DNA of 64,000 nucleotides, from positions 372,001-436,000 of the forward strand of contig NTLF01000017.1 in the NCBI GenBank assembly GCA_002631855.1. The letters are read 5' to 3'. Made by a program: the position numbers and the translations under genes. The DNA is from Zunongwangia sp. ESRF-bin46. Its GTDB lineage: Bacteria; Bacteroidota; Bacteroidia; Flavobacteriales; Flavobacteriaceae. Numbering within the stretch: the first letter of the stretch is position 1; every line of letters starts with the position of its first letter. Under the pieces are notes generated by a model. That model made no database searches and had not been told where the DNA came from. It worked only from the letters and a program-made list of their open reading frames with translations. Below are positions 52,765 through 62,963 of this stretch, piece after piece.

Positions 52765-53886
52765 TTATATTATGTTTTCTATAAAGGTGTCTGGGTCTAA
52801 TGGATCATAGCATTCGCTAATCCAAAACAATGTGATTAGAGTTTCTTTTCCAACATTGGTTATAGAATGAGTGTGCCAAACCGGAATGTCAATAAAGCTA
52901 GGGGTTCCTCCTTCCAAGGTATATTCAAAAACCTCACCTGTATTTATTTTACGAATCCGTATAATAGCTGAACCACCAATTACTGCAAATCTTTCAATTT
53001 TTCGGGTATGGTAGTGATTTCCTCTAGTTACTCCAGGTTTTGTAAATGAATATGAATATTGGCTTTCTGAACTTGCCCGCGTTACCTCGGAAAAAGTCCC
53101 TCTCTCATCTTTATGCTGAACCAGTTTTTTTGGAAATGAGCTTTTAGGAACGTATGACATATAGGTAATAAACAAGTTCCGGTAAAAGAAATTTGCTATG
53201 TTAGGAAAGGTGTTTTCATTATGGTATGTATCATGAAATGAAGATAATATATCTTTTAGGGCTGAAACTTTAATTGTAGAAGTATGAGGAACAATATCTG
53301 AGAGTACTCCTGTTTTGTTTGAAATAATGTGGCTGTATATTTTTTCAATAAGGTCATTTATGAAAATTAACCTTAACTCATTGTCATTCAGTATTTTTAA
53401 AGGAATATTATTTATCAATTGATGGCAAAAAGTTGCTACTACCGAATTGTAGTTTGGTTTACCAAAAGGTCCAAAAACATTCGGTATAATTAATTTTACA
53501 ACAGTAGCATTGTTCTCTTTGGCCCAACTATTTAACAAATTAAACCCCTCTATTTTAGATAATCCATATGTATTATCTAAAGTTTCTTGTGTAGAGGATG
53601 AAAAAATTATCTTGGGATTTGTTTTGGTTTGTTGACAAGCCTTTATCAACTTTTTAACCAACAGTACATTTGTATGTAGGATATCATCTGGTTTGTCAGC
53701 TCTATTTACAGCAGCTAAATGAACAATGACATCGCATTTTTTAACAAACGCTTCCAATTGTTTTTCTTGTAGAAAGAATTCCTTTTTAAAAGAGATTAGT
53801 GTAGTGGCCTCCTTCTTTATAGATAGGTAATTATATAAATGTGAACCTATAAAGCCAGATTGTCCTGTTATACCTATTTTAATCAT
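52765..53886 (-). CDS. wbjC: Bifunctional SDR reductase/cupin (WbjC/CapF type)
   Basis: A 373-residue protein with two domains. The N-terminal SDR part (about 1-245) has GITGQSGFIGSHLYNYL and a YGLSKIEG Tyr/Lys pair. The C-terminal cupin (about 255-370) has GNHYHTRKIERFAVIGG and HTHSITNVG metal ligands. CapF/WbjC performs C3 epimerisation in the cupin and C4 reduction in the SDR domain, using NADPH, to give UDP-6-deoxy-L-TalNAc. Confidence 0.92.
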   Translation of the reverse strand: MIKIGITGQSGFIGSHLYNYLSIKKEATTLISFKKEFFLQEKQLEAFVKKCDVIVHLAAVNRADKPDDILHTNVLLVKKLIKACQQTKTNPKIIFSSSTQETLDNTYGLSKIEGFNLLNSWAKENNATVVKLIIPNVFGPFGKPNYNSVVATFCHQLINNIPLKILNDNELRLIFINDLIEKIYSHIISNKTGVLSDIVPHTSTIKVSALKDILSSFHDTYHNENTFPNIANFFYRNLFITYMSYVPKSSFPKKLVQHKDERGTFSEVTRASSESQYSYSFTKPGVTRGNHYHTRKIERFAVIGGSAIIRIRKINTGEVFEYTLEGGTPSFIDIPVWHTHSITNVGKETLITLFWISECYDPLDPDTFIENII

Positions 53887-53914
53887 TAATTAAGGAAGTA
53901 TATTCTGTTTATGT

Positions 53915-54925
53915 TTAGTAGCTCTCTTTTTCAATACTGTTTAATTCTTCTGTCAAAAGCTTTTTCATTTTAACAATGTCAAGCACTTCAGCTGTATTAG
54001 AGCTATATGGTTCTGTTACCTTATTTTTATTTACGCCTTTATAAAAAAACTTGTCGTAATCTAAATCTTTATTATCAGAAGGAATACAAAAATAATTCCC
54101 TCTATCATCAGCTTTATTACATTCTTCAACTGTTAAGAGCGATTCATGCATTTTTTCACCGTGACGTGTATTAATTATTTTAATTTTTGAAGTGCTATCA
54201 AAAACTTCTAACAGTGCTTTAGCTAAGGTATCAAGAGTAACAGCAGGTGCTTTTTGAACAAAAATATCACCTGGCTTTGCGTGGTTAAAGGCTTCAAGAA
54301 CTAAATTTACAGCTTCATCAAAGGTCATAATAAACCTTGTCATATCTGGATTAGTTACCGTTAGCTCCTTTTTGTTTTTAATCTGTTCAATAAAAAGAGG
54401 AATTACTGACCCTCTTGATGCTAACACATTGCCGTAACGTGTACAGGATATAATGGTATTGCCAGCATCACTAGATTTTGCAACAACAACTTTTTCCATC
54501 ATAGCTTTAGATATCCCCATAGCATTTATAGGGTATACTGCTTTATCTGTACTTAATACTACCACTTTTTTTACGGCATGCCTAATAGCAGCATCTAATA
54601 CATTTTCAGTCCCTATAACGTTCGTTTTTACAGCTTCCATAGGGAAAAACTCACAAGAAGGCACTTGTTTTAACGCAGCTGCATGAAAAATATAATCAAC
54701 TCCTTTAACGGCTCTTTCAACTGCATTGTAGTCCCGGACATTGCCTATATGGAATTTTATTTTATTGTTTGAGTACTCGCGCATCATATCACTCTGCTTT
54801 TTTTCATCTCGTGAAAAAATACGTATTTCACTAAAGCAATCCGTCTCTACATAACGATCTAGAACTGCTTTCCCGAAAGAGCCAGTTCCTCCTGTAATTA
54901 ACAGAACTTTATTTTTCAAATCCAT
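53915..54925 (-). CDS. wbjB: UDP-GlcNAc 4,6-dehydratase/5-epimerase (WbjB/CapE type)
   Basis: A 336-residue soluble SDR of the FlaA1/CapE class. TGGTGSFGKAVLDRY is the NAD loop and the STDKAVYPINAMGISKAMME block again has Met in place of the catalytic Tyr. It catalyses the first step of UDP-L-FucNAc synthesis. A longer frame opens at 54985, inside the preceding glycosyltransferase gene, but the family starts at MDLKNKVLLITGG, so 54925 is used; this leaves 4 bp to the preceding stop. Confidence 0.92.
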   Translation of the reverse strand: MDLKNKVLLITGGTGSFGKAVLDRYVETDCFSEIRIFSRDEKKQSDMMREYSNNKIKFHIGNVRDYNAVERAVKGVDYIFHAAALKQVPSCEFFPMEAVKTNVIGTENVLDAAIRHAVKKVVVLSTDKAVYPINAMGISKAMMEKVVVAKSSDAGNTIISCTRYGNVLASRGSVIPLFIEQIKNKKELTVTNPDMTRFIMTFDEAVNLVLEAFNHAKPGDIFVQKAPAVTLDTLAKALLEVFDSTSKIKIINTRHGEKMHESLLTVEECNKADDRGNYFCIPSDNKDLDYDKFFYKGVNKNKVTEPYSSNTAEVLDIVKMKKLLTEELNSIEKESY

Positions 54926-54929
54926 ACGC

Positions 54930-56012
54930 TTAGGTAAGTGTCTTAAATGATTGAAGCGTGTCTTCTTTAACCGAAGATGCAACAAATTTATAAAATTGCT
55001 CTAAACCACCTTGTTTTTTTGTGTTTATCTTATCTGAGGTTAAACTTAACTCAACAATCTTCGCAATCCAAACATCTGACTTTAGTGGTAAAATAGTTTC
55101 TTCTTGAAAGGTATTTGCCATATTCCAAGGTAAACCATTACTAGCTATAATTGGTGTTTTATTTTCAATAGCCTCAAAAAAAGAATAGCAAAAATTTTCA
55201 GATTTTGAAGGAATCACAGCCAAATCTACTTCATTATAACAAGCATTAATTTCATTATATGCATAAGCACCTTTACATACGACTCTATCTTGTAAACCTA
55301 ATTGGTAAATTCTTTTTTTTAATTTTTTCTCATACTCTATATCTGCCACAACTCCATATATATGAAAAACTATATGAGCAGGTAGTTTGGGCATTAACTG
55401 TATAATGAACTCAATATTCTTAATTGGTGAAATACGACCTAAATAACCAAGTACATATCTGTTTTTATTGTGAGTTTTTATTGAAGGATTAGTAAACTTA
55501 TTATTTAATGGATTGGCAAACATTAAGCTATCAAAGTCTTTAAATATAGGATATGATTTTTCCTTTTCTTCTTCAGTGGAATAATGTAAATAAACTCTAT
55601 TTCTAGATACCTTTAACAAAAAGGAATAAATCTGAAGATAAATTTTCTTTTTAAAATTGATAGATCCTTGCAGTAACTGACCTCTTGCACTAATTAACAC
55701 GGTAGTTCGTTTTGAGAAAAGCAATGTTACAAGTGGCATAAAAGAAAATGGCACACTATAAATTGAATTTATCCAAACAACAGAAGATTTATTAATGATT
55801 GGTAATAATTCTCTAAAAGTAAATTTTGGCAAAAGAAGGACTTTATGTCTTGCTTCCGTATACTCTACTGCTGTATTTTTAAAATTGTTACACTTAGTTA
55901 CAATTTGATAGTCATATTCTTTCTCCAAATATTCACAAATCCTTACTATAGACTGTAAAGGACCCCCCGCTTCTACTCCTGGTTTAGTATATGGTAGGAG
56001 AACACTAATCAT
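54930..56012 (-). CDS. Glycosyltransferase family 4
   Basis: A 360-residue GT-B enzyme. The N-terminus SVLLPYTKPGVEAGGPLQSI is a common acceptor-side motif. The C-terminal part has GYLGRISPIKNIEFIIQLM and the donor site LAVIPSKSENFCYSFFEAI. It stands between another GT4 gene and wbjB in the minus operon. Donor and linkage are unknown. Confidence 0.85.
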   Translation of the reverse strand: MISVLLPYTKPGVEAGGPLQSIVRICEYLEKEYDYQIVTKCNNFKNTAVEYTEARHKVLLLPKFTFRELLPIINKSSVVWINSIYSVPFSFMPLVTLLFSKRTTVLISARGQLLQGSINFKKKIYLQIYSFLLKVSRNRVYLHYSTEEEKEKSYPIFKDFDSLMFANPLNNKFTNPSIKTHNKNRYVLGYLGRISPIKNIEFIIQLMPKLPAHIVFHIYGVVADIEYEKKLKKRIYQLGLQDRVVCKGAYAYNEINACYNEVDLAVIPSKSENFCYSFFEAIENKTPIIASNGLPWNMANTFQEETILPLKSDVWIAKIVELSLTSDKINTKKQGGLEQFYKFVASSVKEDTLQSFKTLT

Positions 56013-56048
56013 TAATAATAATTATTTTAAATATAGATGAAATCAGAC

Positions 56049-57059
56049 TCATAATTGTGCATACAATTGGTCATACTTAGCTGTTATTTCTTTTAACGTA
56101 AATCTTTCACCATTTTTCTTACCTTCAGCAATCCTATTTTTTACAATATCATTACCGTATAGTTTTCTAAAAGCATCTTTTATTTCAGAAACACTTTGTG
56201 GATTCACAAATAATGACCCTTTGCCAATACTCTTAAAAGGTTCTATGTTTGACGTAATAATTGGCACTCCAAAAGACTGTGCTTCAATTAACGGAAGTCC
56301 AAACCCTTCAGCTTCCGAAACAAAAAATAGAACATCTACCCTGTTGTAGAGTTGGTACAATTGTTCGTCACTCAAATTTGAATATACTACCGATTTGTTT
56401 TCAATACCGTGTTGCTTTATTAAAAGCTGAATGGTTTTTGTTTGTGAATGAACAAAGTGGTAATAAACATTCAAATCTTTGGTAGCTTCAATAAGCCTTT
56501 CATAGTTTTTTAAAGGCTTATCCCCTATTTGCAATATATGCATTGTTTGATCTTCAGAAAAAAATCTTTCCCTCTTACTAATTTTTTCCTTAGGTATTAC
56601 AAGCGGGTTTTCAATAACCACTATTTTTTTTTCAATATTTTTAAAATTCTGAATTAGTTCTTTTTTTGTGTTATCAGAAACAGCTACTATTTTATGACTA
56701 AAGCTGATAGGAAACTTATAATAGAATAGGTTATAAATCGCACCTTTAATTCCTTTAAATCGGCGATAGTGGTATAAGTCGTGTATGGTCAATATCCGTT
56801 TTTTTAAAGGGAAAGCCATTACCATATAATTACACCCGCCGGTGATATGAACAACATATTTTTTTGCAAATAATGAAGCTAAAAAACAGCTCAAAAAACA
56901 AAAGAAGTCATAATTATGTTTCAACGTCATTTTCTTGTAATCAAAACCAGTATCTGTTTTGCTTTTTAATTGATTGAATATAGTGTGGTACACTCTTTCA
57001 ATACTGTAGTTACCCCTATTTGGCTTTCTAAATACAAAAAGGACTTTTCTATTTGACAT
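56049..57059 (-). CDS. Glycosyltransferase family 4
   Basis: A 336-residue GT-B enzyme. Visible are VHITGGCNYMVMAFPL, TIHDLYHYRRFKG and the donor site VLFFVSEAEGFGLPLIEAQSFG. The HD pair of TIHDLYH and the EAEGFGLPLIEA segment resemble mannosyl- and rhamnosyl-type GT4 enzymes, but the substrate cannot be called. It overlaps the flippase gene by 11 bp. Confidence 0.86.
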   Translation of the reverse strand: MSNRKVLFVFRKPNRGNYSIERVYHTIFNQLKSKTDTGFDYKKMTLKHNYDFFCFLSCFLASLFAKKYVVHITGGCNYMVMAFPLKKRILTIHDLYHYRRFKGIKGAIYNLFYYKFPISFSHKIVAVSDNTKKELIQNFKNIEKKIVVIENPLVIPKEKISKRERFFSEDQTMHILQIGDKPLKNYERLIEATKDLNVYYHFVHSQTKTIQLLIKQHGIENKSVVYSNLSDEQLYQLYNRVDVLFFVSEAEGFGLPLIEAQSFGVPIITSNIEPFKSIGKGSLFVNPQSVSEIKDAFRKLYGNDIVKNRIAEGKKNGERFTLKEITAKYDQLYAQL

Positions 57060-58563
57060 TCTTTTTCTTATTTAAAGGAAACACAGGTATACTTTTTAAA
57101 CTATTAAAAAGCAATGACCTTGTTGTTTTAGAAATACTTATGTACTGATAATAAAAGAATAGTGGTAAAAGTGCACTTAAAAAAGTAAGAACCCAAAAAG
57201 ATGCTCCTACATAATTTAGGTAAAACACCACTGTAACAAATAAAACAGCACATAAATTTAACATGTAAAGAAGCTTATCAATTTTTTTAATTGAAAGCAC
57301 CGTAAAGGAATTATACGGTAACCAAAAAGCATTTACCAATAATTCTGAAAAGAACATTGCCAATAATATTCCATACAGTCCATATTGCATACTTGCAAAA
57401 GCAACACTGAAAAAGATTAAAACCCTTAAAAAAGAAGTAGTCAACACAAGTTTGGTTTTATTGATGGCAATAAAAAATGCAAAGATAATTTTTCCGTAAT
57501 TCTGAATTAAAAAAATCACTACCAATGCACTGTAAAGCCCTAAATTAAAAGTCAGCTTCCCATGGGTCCAAAAAGTAAACAAATCGTTTATAAAGAACAA
57601 TGAAATACTGTATCCACTAATTAACAGTAAACCAGTACTGAACCAATATGCATTAAAAATATCTAAAATTTTATTTAGTTTGTTTTTTACATACAAGTTG
57701 ATGATCTCGGGACTTAACGGATTTAAAATTATTTCGGAAATTTTAAGTCCGAAATTTACCACTGCTCTCGTTGCTACAAATAATGGTAAAAATGTGGTTC
57801 CTATAAAAGCAGAAATGATTAGGACAACTCCGTCGTTTCGTAACCTTTCTAAAAAGTTACTGAATATAAAAGGAATAGAATTTTTAAAGTTTTCAATTCC
57901 CAATTTAAAATTACCGTATTTCCACCAAGGAAAGAAATCGGGCAATAATCGTTTCAAAATAAACAGTAAACCAATTGAATAAACAGATTTTACTACAAAC
58001 CATACAATAGCTAGTTGAATAAGTGTAATATCGGTAATAGCAGCAATTACCAGTATAAAAAAGTCAATAATCCTTTCCCACGTGGCAAATTGAAATGATT
58101 TATAAATTAAACCAAAAGGATTTAAAGTCTTAACAATAATCCCTCTAAATGAACCTGCTAGCATTCTATACAGAAAAAGTATCGTCAATACCGTAGCTAT
58201 TGTTTTATCACTTATGTCTGTATCTAAAAGAAATTTCAAGAAACCACTTTTAAATAAAAGAAAAACAATAGTAATCTGAATAAAACCTGTTATAAAATTA
58301 GCTCGTAAAGCTGATCCTAAGACTGTTTTTGCTTTTTCAGCATTTTCTTTTACAATGGCGTTGAATTGGTTTCCGATATAAGTTGCATGGCCAAATTCTA
58401 TTACTTGTATTAAATTAAATACTGTAAAAAGAGCTATCCATGCTCCATACACCTTAAGTTCCCAATAGTTTAAAAGTATGGGGATTAACAAAACAGAATA
58501 CAGTGTAAGAACAATCGTCTGTACTGTTTTATATCCAAAAGATTTAAAAAGAGATTTTATCAT
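57049..58563 (-). CDS. Polysaccharide flippase (MOP/Wzx-like), second copy
   Basis: A 504-residue membrane protein with about 12-14 helices. Its sequence (LLNYWELKVYGAWIALFTVFN near the start, and GALVVIFLIQNYG-like SALVVIFLIQNYGKIIFAF later) is not closely similar to the first flippase at 31.4 kb, so the two are not a recent duplication. The cytosolic end is Lys-rich. It probably moves the lipid-linked unit assembled by the minus-strand genes. Confidence 0.82.
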   Translation of the reverse strand: MIKSLFKSFGYKTVQTIVLTLYSVLLIPILLNYWELKVYGAWIALFTVFNLIQVIEFGHATYIGNQFNAIVKENAEKAKTVLGSALRANFITGFIQITIVFLLFKSGFLKFLLDTDISDKTIATVLTILFLYRMLAGSFRGIIVKTLNPFGLIYKSFQFATWERIIDFFILVIAAITDITLIQLAIVWFVVKSVYSIGLLFILKRLLPDFFPWWKYGNFKLGIENFKNSIPFIFSNFLERLRNDGVVLIISAFIGTTFLPLFVATRAVVNFGLKISEIILNPLSPEIINLYVKNKLNKILDIFNAYWFSTGLLLISGYSISLFFINDLFTFWTHGKLTFNLGLYSALVVIFLIQNYGKIIFAFFIAINKTKLVLTTSFLRVLIFFSVAFASMQYGLYGILLAMFFSELLVNAFWLPYNSFTVLSIKKIDKLLYMLNLCAVLFVTVVFYLNYVGASFWVLTFLSALLPLFFYYQYISISKTTRSLLFNSLKSIPVFPLNKKKNVK

Positions 58564-58653
58564 TCTTCAGAATCTTTTGTAAAGATTAGATAAATATTAA
58601 TACTACAAAAAATAAATACTTCAATTGGTTTATACGTTATTTAAATAGCTTGG

Positions 58654-59352
58654 TTAATAGGGTAAAAGATCGAAGTCCCTTTCATATAATCTATGAATCA
58701 ATCGTAAGTTTTTTGGTTTTATTGAAATATTATCAGCAGGTTTTTTAGCTGGTTTAAAGAGCGTTTGTAATAGTAGTCTAGGGTGTTTCTTAAATAAATG
58801 AAGACTTTTTCTACTTATAAAACTCTTTTCAATAGAAGTATTATCACAAGGCAATACATTAAAGTCAATGCCTAATTTTTTAGCAATGATTGAAAAGTCA
58901 GAATCTATTGTTTCCAATTTGCCAATATAATCTACAAGCAGGTTTTCATTTTCATCATAGATAAAATCGGTCTGAGGACGAAAAAACCAGTATTCTTCTT
59001 CAAAATATTTTGGTAAGTACTGATTTACAAACACATCAAAATCCAGTAAGCTACTAAAACCTCTAAATCTATAAAAGGAAAAAACTCTAGATAAAGGGTC
59101 TCTTACTATTGTGAATTTAAAATACTCTTTAAATTGTTTTTGTGTTAAATGCTTGTGCTTACAATATTCTGAAGCAGTGAGATGAGCTAACCTTTTAGGC
59201 CCTTTTTTGGGGTTATCATTGAGCCTTAATAAGTATTTTGAGCCATCAACTTTACGATCTTTGTTTAAGCTTTCTAAAAGAAAATTTTCGATACTTTGCC
59301 CAGCTGCTTTTGGTATGTGGATGAACAGTGCTTTATATTCAGGAAGTATCAT
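58654..59352 (-). CDS. PAPS-dependent carbohydrate sulfotransferase (family 2-like)
   Basis: A 232-residue protein beginning with the 5'-phosphosulfate-binding loop in ALFIHIPKAAGQSIENFL. The 3'-phosphate motif is in FKFTIVRDPLSRVFSFYRF. This is the layout of the Sulfotransfer_2 group that sulfates sugars. It has no signal peptide, so it acts in the cytosol on lipid-linked or nucleotide-linked sugars. The stop and start of the next sulfotransferase overlap by one base. Confidence 0.85.
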   Translation of the reverse strand: MILPEYKALFIHIPKAAGQSIENFLLESLNKDRKVDGSKYLLRLNDNPKKGPKRLAHLTASEYCKHKHLTQKQFKEYFKFTIVRDPLSRVFSFYRFRGFSSLLDFDVFVNQYLPKYFEEEYWFFRPQTDFIYDENENLLVDYIGKLETIDSDFSIIAKKLGIDFNVLPCDNTSIEKSFISRKSLHLFKKHPRLLLQTLFKPAKKPADNISIKPKNLRLIHRLYERDFDLLPY

Positions 59353-59999
59353 TAAAAAGAATAATTAAATCGGTTCAAATCTTCTTTAAAAACTTGAAAA
59401 ATAGTTTCTTTTGAAATATCAGAAAATGTTTCTTTATAGTTTAAATTATCAGACTTTTTCTTCCAAGGTAATGACTCTACTTTATATTCATTTGCTAATT
59501 TTTGAAAATCTTCTTGTAAATTTTCAAACCGAATAAAATTGATATTATAATTTTTAGTGCCTTTAACCCACTCATTTTGATTCAAAAACATAATTTCTCT
59601 ATCTCTATAGCTAGGGTCTTTTTCAACAAACACTTTTTTTACCCACTCATCAAAAGATATTGGGTTTACTTGCATTTTATTTTGGTTGGTTTTAATACGG
59701 TAGTGGTATTCTGAAGCTACTCTATCAAAAGGATTTCTAATGGATGTCCAAATATCAATATTCTGCGGAAGATTTTCACCAAATTTATTTTTATAAATAT
59801 TTTCGTACTCGCTTAATGTAAAATGTGCCTCGGTAATTTCTAGGCTTTTTGCTATAGAAGAGCCTGCTGTTTTATTAATATGAATAAATAACGGTTTACT
59901 ACCATCTTTAACTTGAGCAAGATATTTATTTAACTTGTGAGGGCGTACAAGCCTATCTAAGTACACTTTTTGATATAACCACCAAGTACTATAAAACAT
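59352..59999 (-). CDS. PAPS-dependent sulfotransferase, second
   Basis: A 215-residue protein with the 5'-phosphosulfate loop LFIHINKTAGSSIAKSLE (from about residue 37) and the 3'-phosphate site DIWTSIRNPFDRVASEYHYR. Asn replaces the common Pro before Lys in the first motif. It is clearly related to the neighbouring downstream copy but too different for a recent duplicate. The acceptor is unknown. Confidence 0.83.
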   Translation of the reverse strand: MFYSTWWLYQKVYLDRLVRPHKLNKYLAQVKDGSKPLFIHINKTAGSSIAKSLEITEAHFTLSEYENIYKNKFGENLPQNIDIWTSIRNPFDRVASEYHYRIKTNQNKMQVNPISFDEWVKKVFVEKDPSYRDREIMFLNQNEWVKGTKNYNINFIRFENLQEDFQKLANEYKVESLPWKKKSDNLNYKETFSDISKETIFQVFKEDLNRFNYSF

Positions 60000-60747
60000 A
60001 GCCTAATCGTTTTGCCAAAGGTAGACAATGTGTTTCATAGGTTTCCCTTTCTTTGGCTGTTAATGAGCTCCAAATAAGAGGTGACACTTTTGTTGCTTTA
60101 CCTTTTAGACCTCCTTTTATTACGTGTCGGAATTTATACTGTTTTGAAGTATTTCGTTTAGTTAATTTAAATGAATTAATTTTTGAAGTATCAATTCCGA
60201 TTGTTTCAACTAAACTTTTAAGTGTATCAGAGTCTTTTACTAGGTCTTCAAAGTGATAAAATGATGTTTCAGTATCTAAAATATAGTCGTGAACCTTTTT
60301 ATAATACCAACACAGTTTTTCGAAACGGGTTATCGTATTCCACTTTTCAGAAAAAGGATCATCATCGTTTGGGAATTGATTAATTATATAATCTTCATCA
60401 GTAAATAAGGTACGCTTATATACACTTTCAAGATAAGATTTAGGGTGACGAACGATGAATATTTTCTTCCAGCCTAGTTTTTGTAAAATTTCCGTATTAG
60501 CAAAACGAAAATAAGGATTAACCTCTATATAAAAGTTTGCCTTTACATTTTCTGCAACTTTATTCCGCTTTTTAAGGTAATCTGTGGTGATATTAGAATA
60601 ATCCTTTAGCTGCGATAAAAAGAGAAATGGTAAGTCTTTATTCCCTTCCTTATGATGAAAACATTGAACACCAGATATGTCATCTAAAAAATACGCTAAA
60701 CTCTTTGTGCCAGTCCTACCGATAGACGTAATAAGAATTTTTTCCAT
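59989..60747 (-). CDS. PAPS-dependent sulfotransferase, third
   Basis: A 252-residue protein with N-terminal ILITSIGRTGTKSLAYFL, a 5'-phosphosulfate-binding loop, and KIFIVRHPKSYLESVYKR, the 3'-phosphate site. It belongs to a different subgroup from the two that follow it, closer to Sulfotransfer_1/3. It is 25 bp after cysN and overlaps the next gene by 11 bp. Its proximity to PAPS synthesis genes supports the assignment. Confidence 0.8.
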   Translation of the reverse strand: MEKILITSIGRTGTKSLAYFLDDISGVQCFHHKEGNKDLPFLFLSQLKDYSNITTDYLKKRNKVAENVKANFYIEVNPYFRFANTEILQKLGWKKIFIVRHPKSYLESVYKRTLFTDEDYIINQFPNDDDPFSEKWNTITRFEKLCWYYKKVHDYILDTETSFYHFEDLVKDSDTLKSLVETIGIDTSKINSFKLTKRNTSKQYKFRHVIKGGLKGKATKVSPLIWSSLTAKERETYETHCLPLAKRLGYVL

Positions 60748-60771
60748 ATTTTAAAGAATGTAAAACAGTAC

Positions 60772-62028
60772 TTATAATATCATTCCTGCTGCAACAGTTT
60801 CGTTTGTAACATCGTCTACTAATATAAAACTTCCTGTATTTCTATTATCACGGTATTCATCAACCATTAACCTACGTGTGGTTCTAATAGTCACACGGGC
60901 AATATCATTCATTTTCAAATCTTTATCCTCTTCATCACGGTCATAAGTGTTTATATCTATTTTATATAGTACACTTTTAATCATAGCTGTTTGCTCATTA
61001 GAAGTGTGCATGATAGTATATTTCGCCCGAGGTTTTGAGGGCTCATTATTTAGCCAGCAAATCATCGCACTAAACTCTTGTTCTGCTTCAGGTTTATTGT
61101 TTACTTTAACAATCATATCACCACGGCTCACATCAATATCGTCTTCTAATGTAATCGAGATAGACATTGGGGCAAAAGCTTCTTTTAACTCGCCATCAAA
61201 AGTATCAATAGATTTTATTCTTGATGTAAAGCCTGATGGCATTACCGCTACTTCGTCATTTGGCCTAAAGATACCACTTGCAACCCTTCCTGCGTAACCA
61301 CGGTAATCTATAAACCCTTCACTTTGTGGGCGCAATACTGTTTGTACTGGGAAACGTGCATCAATTTTATTGATATCACTACTTATATGGATGTTCTCTA
61401 ACGTATGCAGTAGTGGCGCACCTTGATACCAATCCATATTTTCTGAACGGTTTACAACATTATCACCCAATAAAGCACTAATAGGTAAAAAACGGATATC
61501 TTTTACATACAACTTTGAAGAAAACTCTTCAAATTGAGTAATGATATTATTATATACTTCTTCTGAAAAATCTACCAAATCCATTTTATTGATGCAAACA
61601 ACAATATGTGGTATTTGAAGTAAAGAGGCAATAAAAGCGTGACGTTTAGTCTGTTCAATAACGCCGTGCCGAGCGTCGATTAAAATTAAGGCTGCATTGG
61701 CCGTAGATGCTCCTGTAACCATATTACGGGTATATTGTATATGGCCTGGAGTATCGGCAATTATAAACTTTCGCTTTGGGGTAGTAAAATAGCGGTAGGC
61801 AACATCAATAGTAATACCCTGTTCTCTTTCATCTTTTAAACCATCAGTAAACAAAGCTAAATCAACCCCTTCGTGACCTTTTCGCTTACTGGTTGTTTCT
61901 ACAGCTTGTAATTGATCTTCAAAAATGGCTTTACTATCAAAAAGTAATCTTCCTATTAAGGTACTTTTACCATCATCTACACTTCCTGCCGTTGTAAATC
62001 GTAATAATTGATTTTCTTTTATTTCCAT
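60772..62028 (-). CDS. cysN: Sulfate adenylyltransferase, GTPase subunit
   Basis: A 418-residue EF-Tu-like GTPase that drives ATP sulfurylase. The G motifs are GSVDDGKSTLIGRLL (G1), DTPGHIQYTRNM (G3), NKMDL (G4) and the ITIDVAYRYF switch. It ends after the third beta domain, with no fused APS kinase, which is encoded separately by cysC. It is co-transcribed with cysD (22 bp apart). Confidence 0.95.
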   Translation of the reverse strand: MEIKENQLLRFTTAGSVDDGKSTLIGRLLFDSKAIFEDQLQAVETTSKRKGHEGVDLALFTDGLKDEREQGITIDVAYRYFTTPKRKFIIADTPGHIQYTRNMVTGASTANAALILIDARHGVIEQTKRHAFIASLLQIPHIVVCINKMDLVDFSEEVYNNIITQFEEFSSKLYVKDIRFLPISALLGDNVVNRSENMDWYQGAPLLHTLENIHISSDINKIDARFPVQTVLRPQSEGFIDYRGYAGRVASGIFRPNDEVAVMPSGFTSRIKSIDTFDGELKEAFAPMSISITLEDDIDVSRGDMIVKVNNKPEAEQEFSAMICWLNNEPSKPRAKYTIMHTSNEQTAMIKSVLYKIDINTYDRDEEDKDLKMNDIARVTIRTTRRLMVDEYRDNRNTGSFILVDDVTNETVAAGMIL

Positions 62029-62050
62029 TATGCTACTGCTTCTTTATTTT

Positions 62051-62956
62051 TTAAAAGTATCCTTGTCTCTTTCTGTCTTCCATCGATGTTTCGCTACGCT
62101 TATCATCAGTACGATTACCTCGTTCTGTCTGTTTCATGGCAGAAACCTCCATAGCAATTTTTTCTAACGTATCTGCATCAGACTCCATGCCTCCAGTAAT
62201 AGTTATATCACCCAATGTTCTAAAACGGATTTTCTTGGTAACGATTTCTTCGCCTTCTTCCAGTTTTAAATATTCTGAAACTGGTATCCAAGAATCATTA
62301 CGCCATACTACTTCTCTTTCATGCGCATAATACAAGGATGGAATTTCTATATTTTCTCTTTTTATATAATTCCAAACATCCATTTCGGTCCAATTGCTTA
62401 TTGGGAAAGCTCTGAAGTGTTCGCCTTCAAAATGCTTTCCATTAAGAATATTCCAAAGTTCTGGGCGCTGGTTTTTAGGGTCCCATTGTCCAAAATCGTC
62501 CCTATGCGAAAAAAACCGTTCTTTTGCCCTAGCTTTCTCTTCATCACGACGACCACCACCAATGGCACAATCTACTTTATTGGTTTCTATAGCATCTAAG
62601 AGCGTAGTAATTTGCAATGCATTTCGGGTGGCATTCTTCCCTTTTTCTTCAGCCACACGACCTTGGTCAATCGATTCTTGAACAGAACCTACAATTAATT
62701 GTGCATCAAACTTTTTGATTAAATCGTCTCTAAACTGAATGGTTTCAGGGAAATTGTGCCCTGTATCCACATGCATTAATGGAAACGGTATTTTTGATGG
62801 ATAAAATGCTTTTTTAGCTAAATGTGTTACCAAAATAGAATCTTTACCCCCGGAAAAAAGAATGACCGGATTTTCAAATTGTGCCCATACTTCCCGTAGT
62901 ATGTAAATTGCTTCAGACTCTAATTCGTCTAGATAATTTAAATAATACTTGCTCAT
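62051..62956 (-). CDS. cysD: Sulfate adenylyltransferase, catalytic subunit
   Basis: A 301-residue PP-loop enzyme that forms APS from sulfate and ATP together with CysN. It shows VILFSGGKDSILV, MHVDTGHNFPET, IGGGRRDEEKARAKER and the C-terminal RFRTLGDITITGG and EDRKRQGYF segments of CysD. The length is standard. Confidence 0.96.
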   Translation of the reverse strand: MSKYYLNYLDELESEAIYILREVWAQFENPVILFSGGKDSILVTHLAKKAFYPSKIPFPLMHVDTGHNFPETIQFRDDLIKKFDAQLIVGSVQESIDQGRVAEEKGKNATRNALQITTLLDAIETNKVDCAIGGGRRDEEKARAKERFFSHRDDFGQWDPKNQRPELWNILNGKHFEGEHFRAFPISNWTEMDVWNYIKRENIEIPSLYYAHEREVVWRNDSWIPVSEYLKLEEGEEIVTKKIRFRTLGDITITGGMESDADTLEKIAMEVSAMKQTERGNRTDDKRSETSMEDRKRQGYF

Positions 62957-62963
62957 AGTTTCT

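Noticed and set aside
53915-54985. Longer start of the WbjB-type enzyme at 54985
   Set aside because: The extra residues lie inside the preceding glycosyltransferase gene and have no counterpart in the family, whose NAD loop starts a few residues after MDLKNK.
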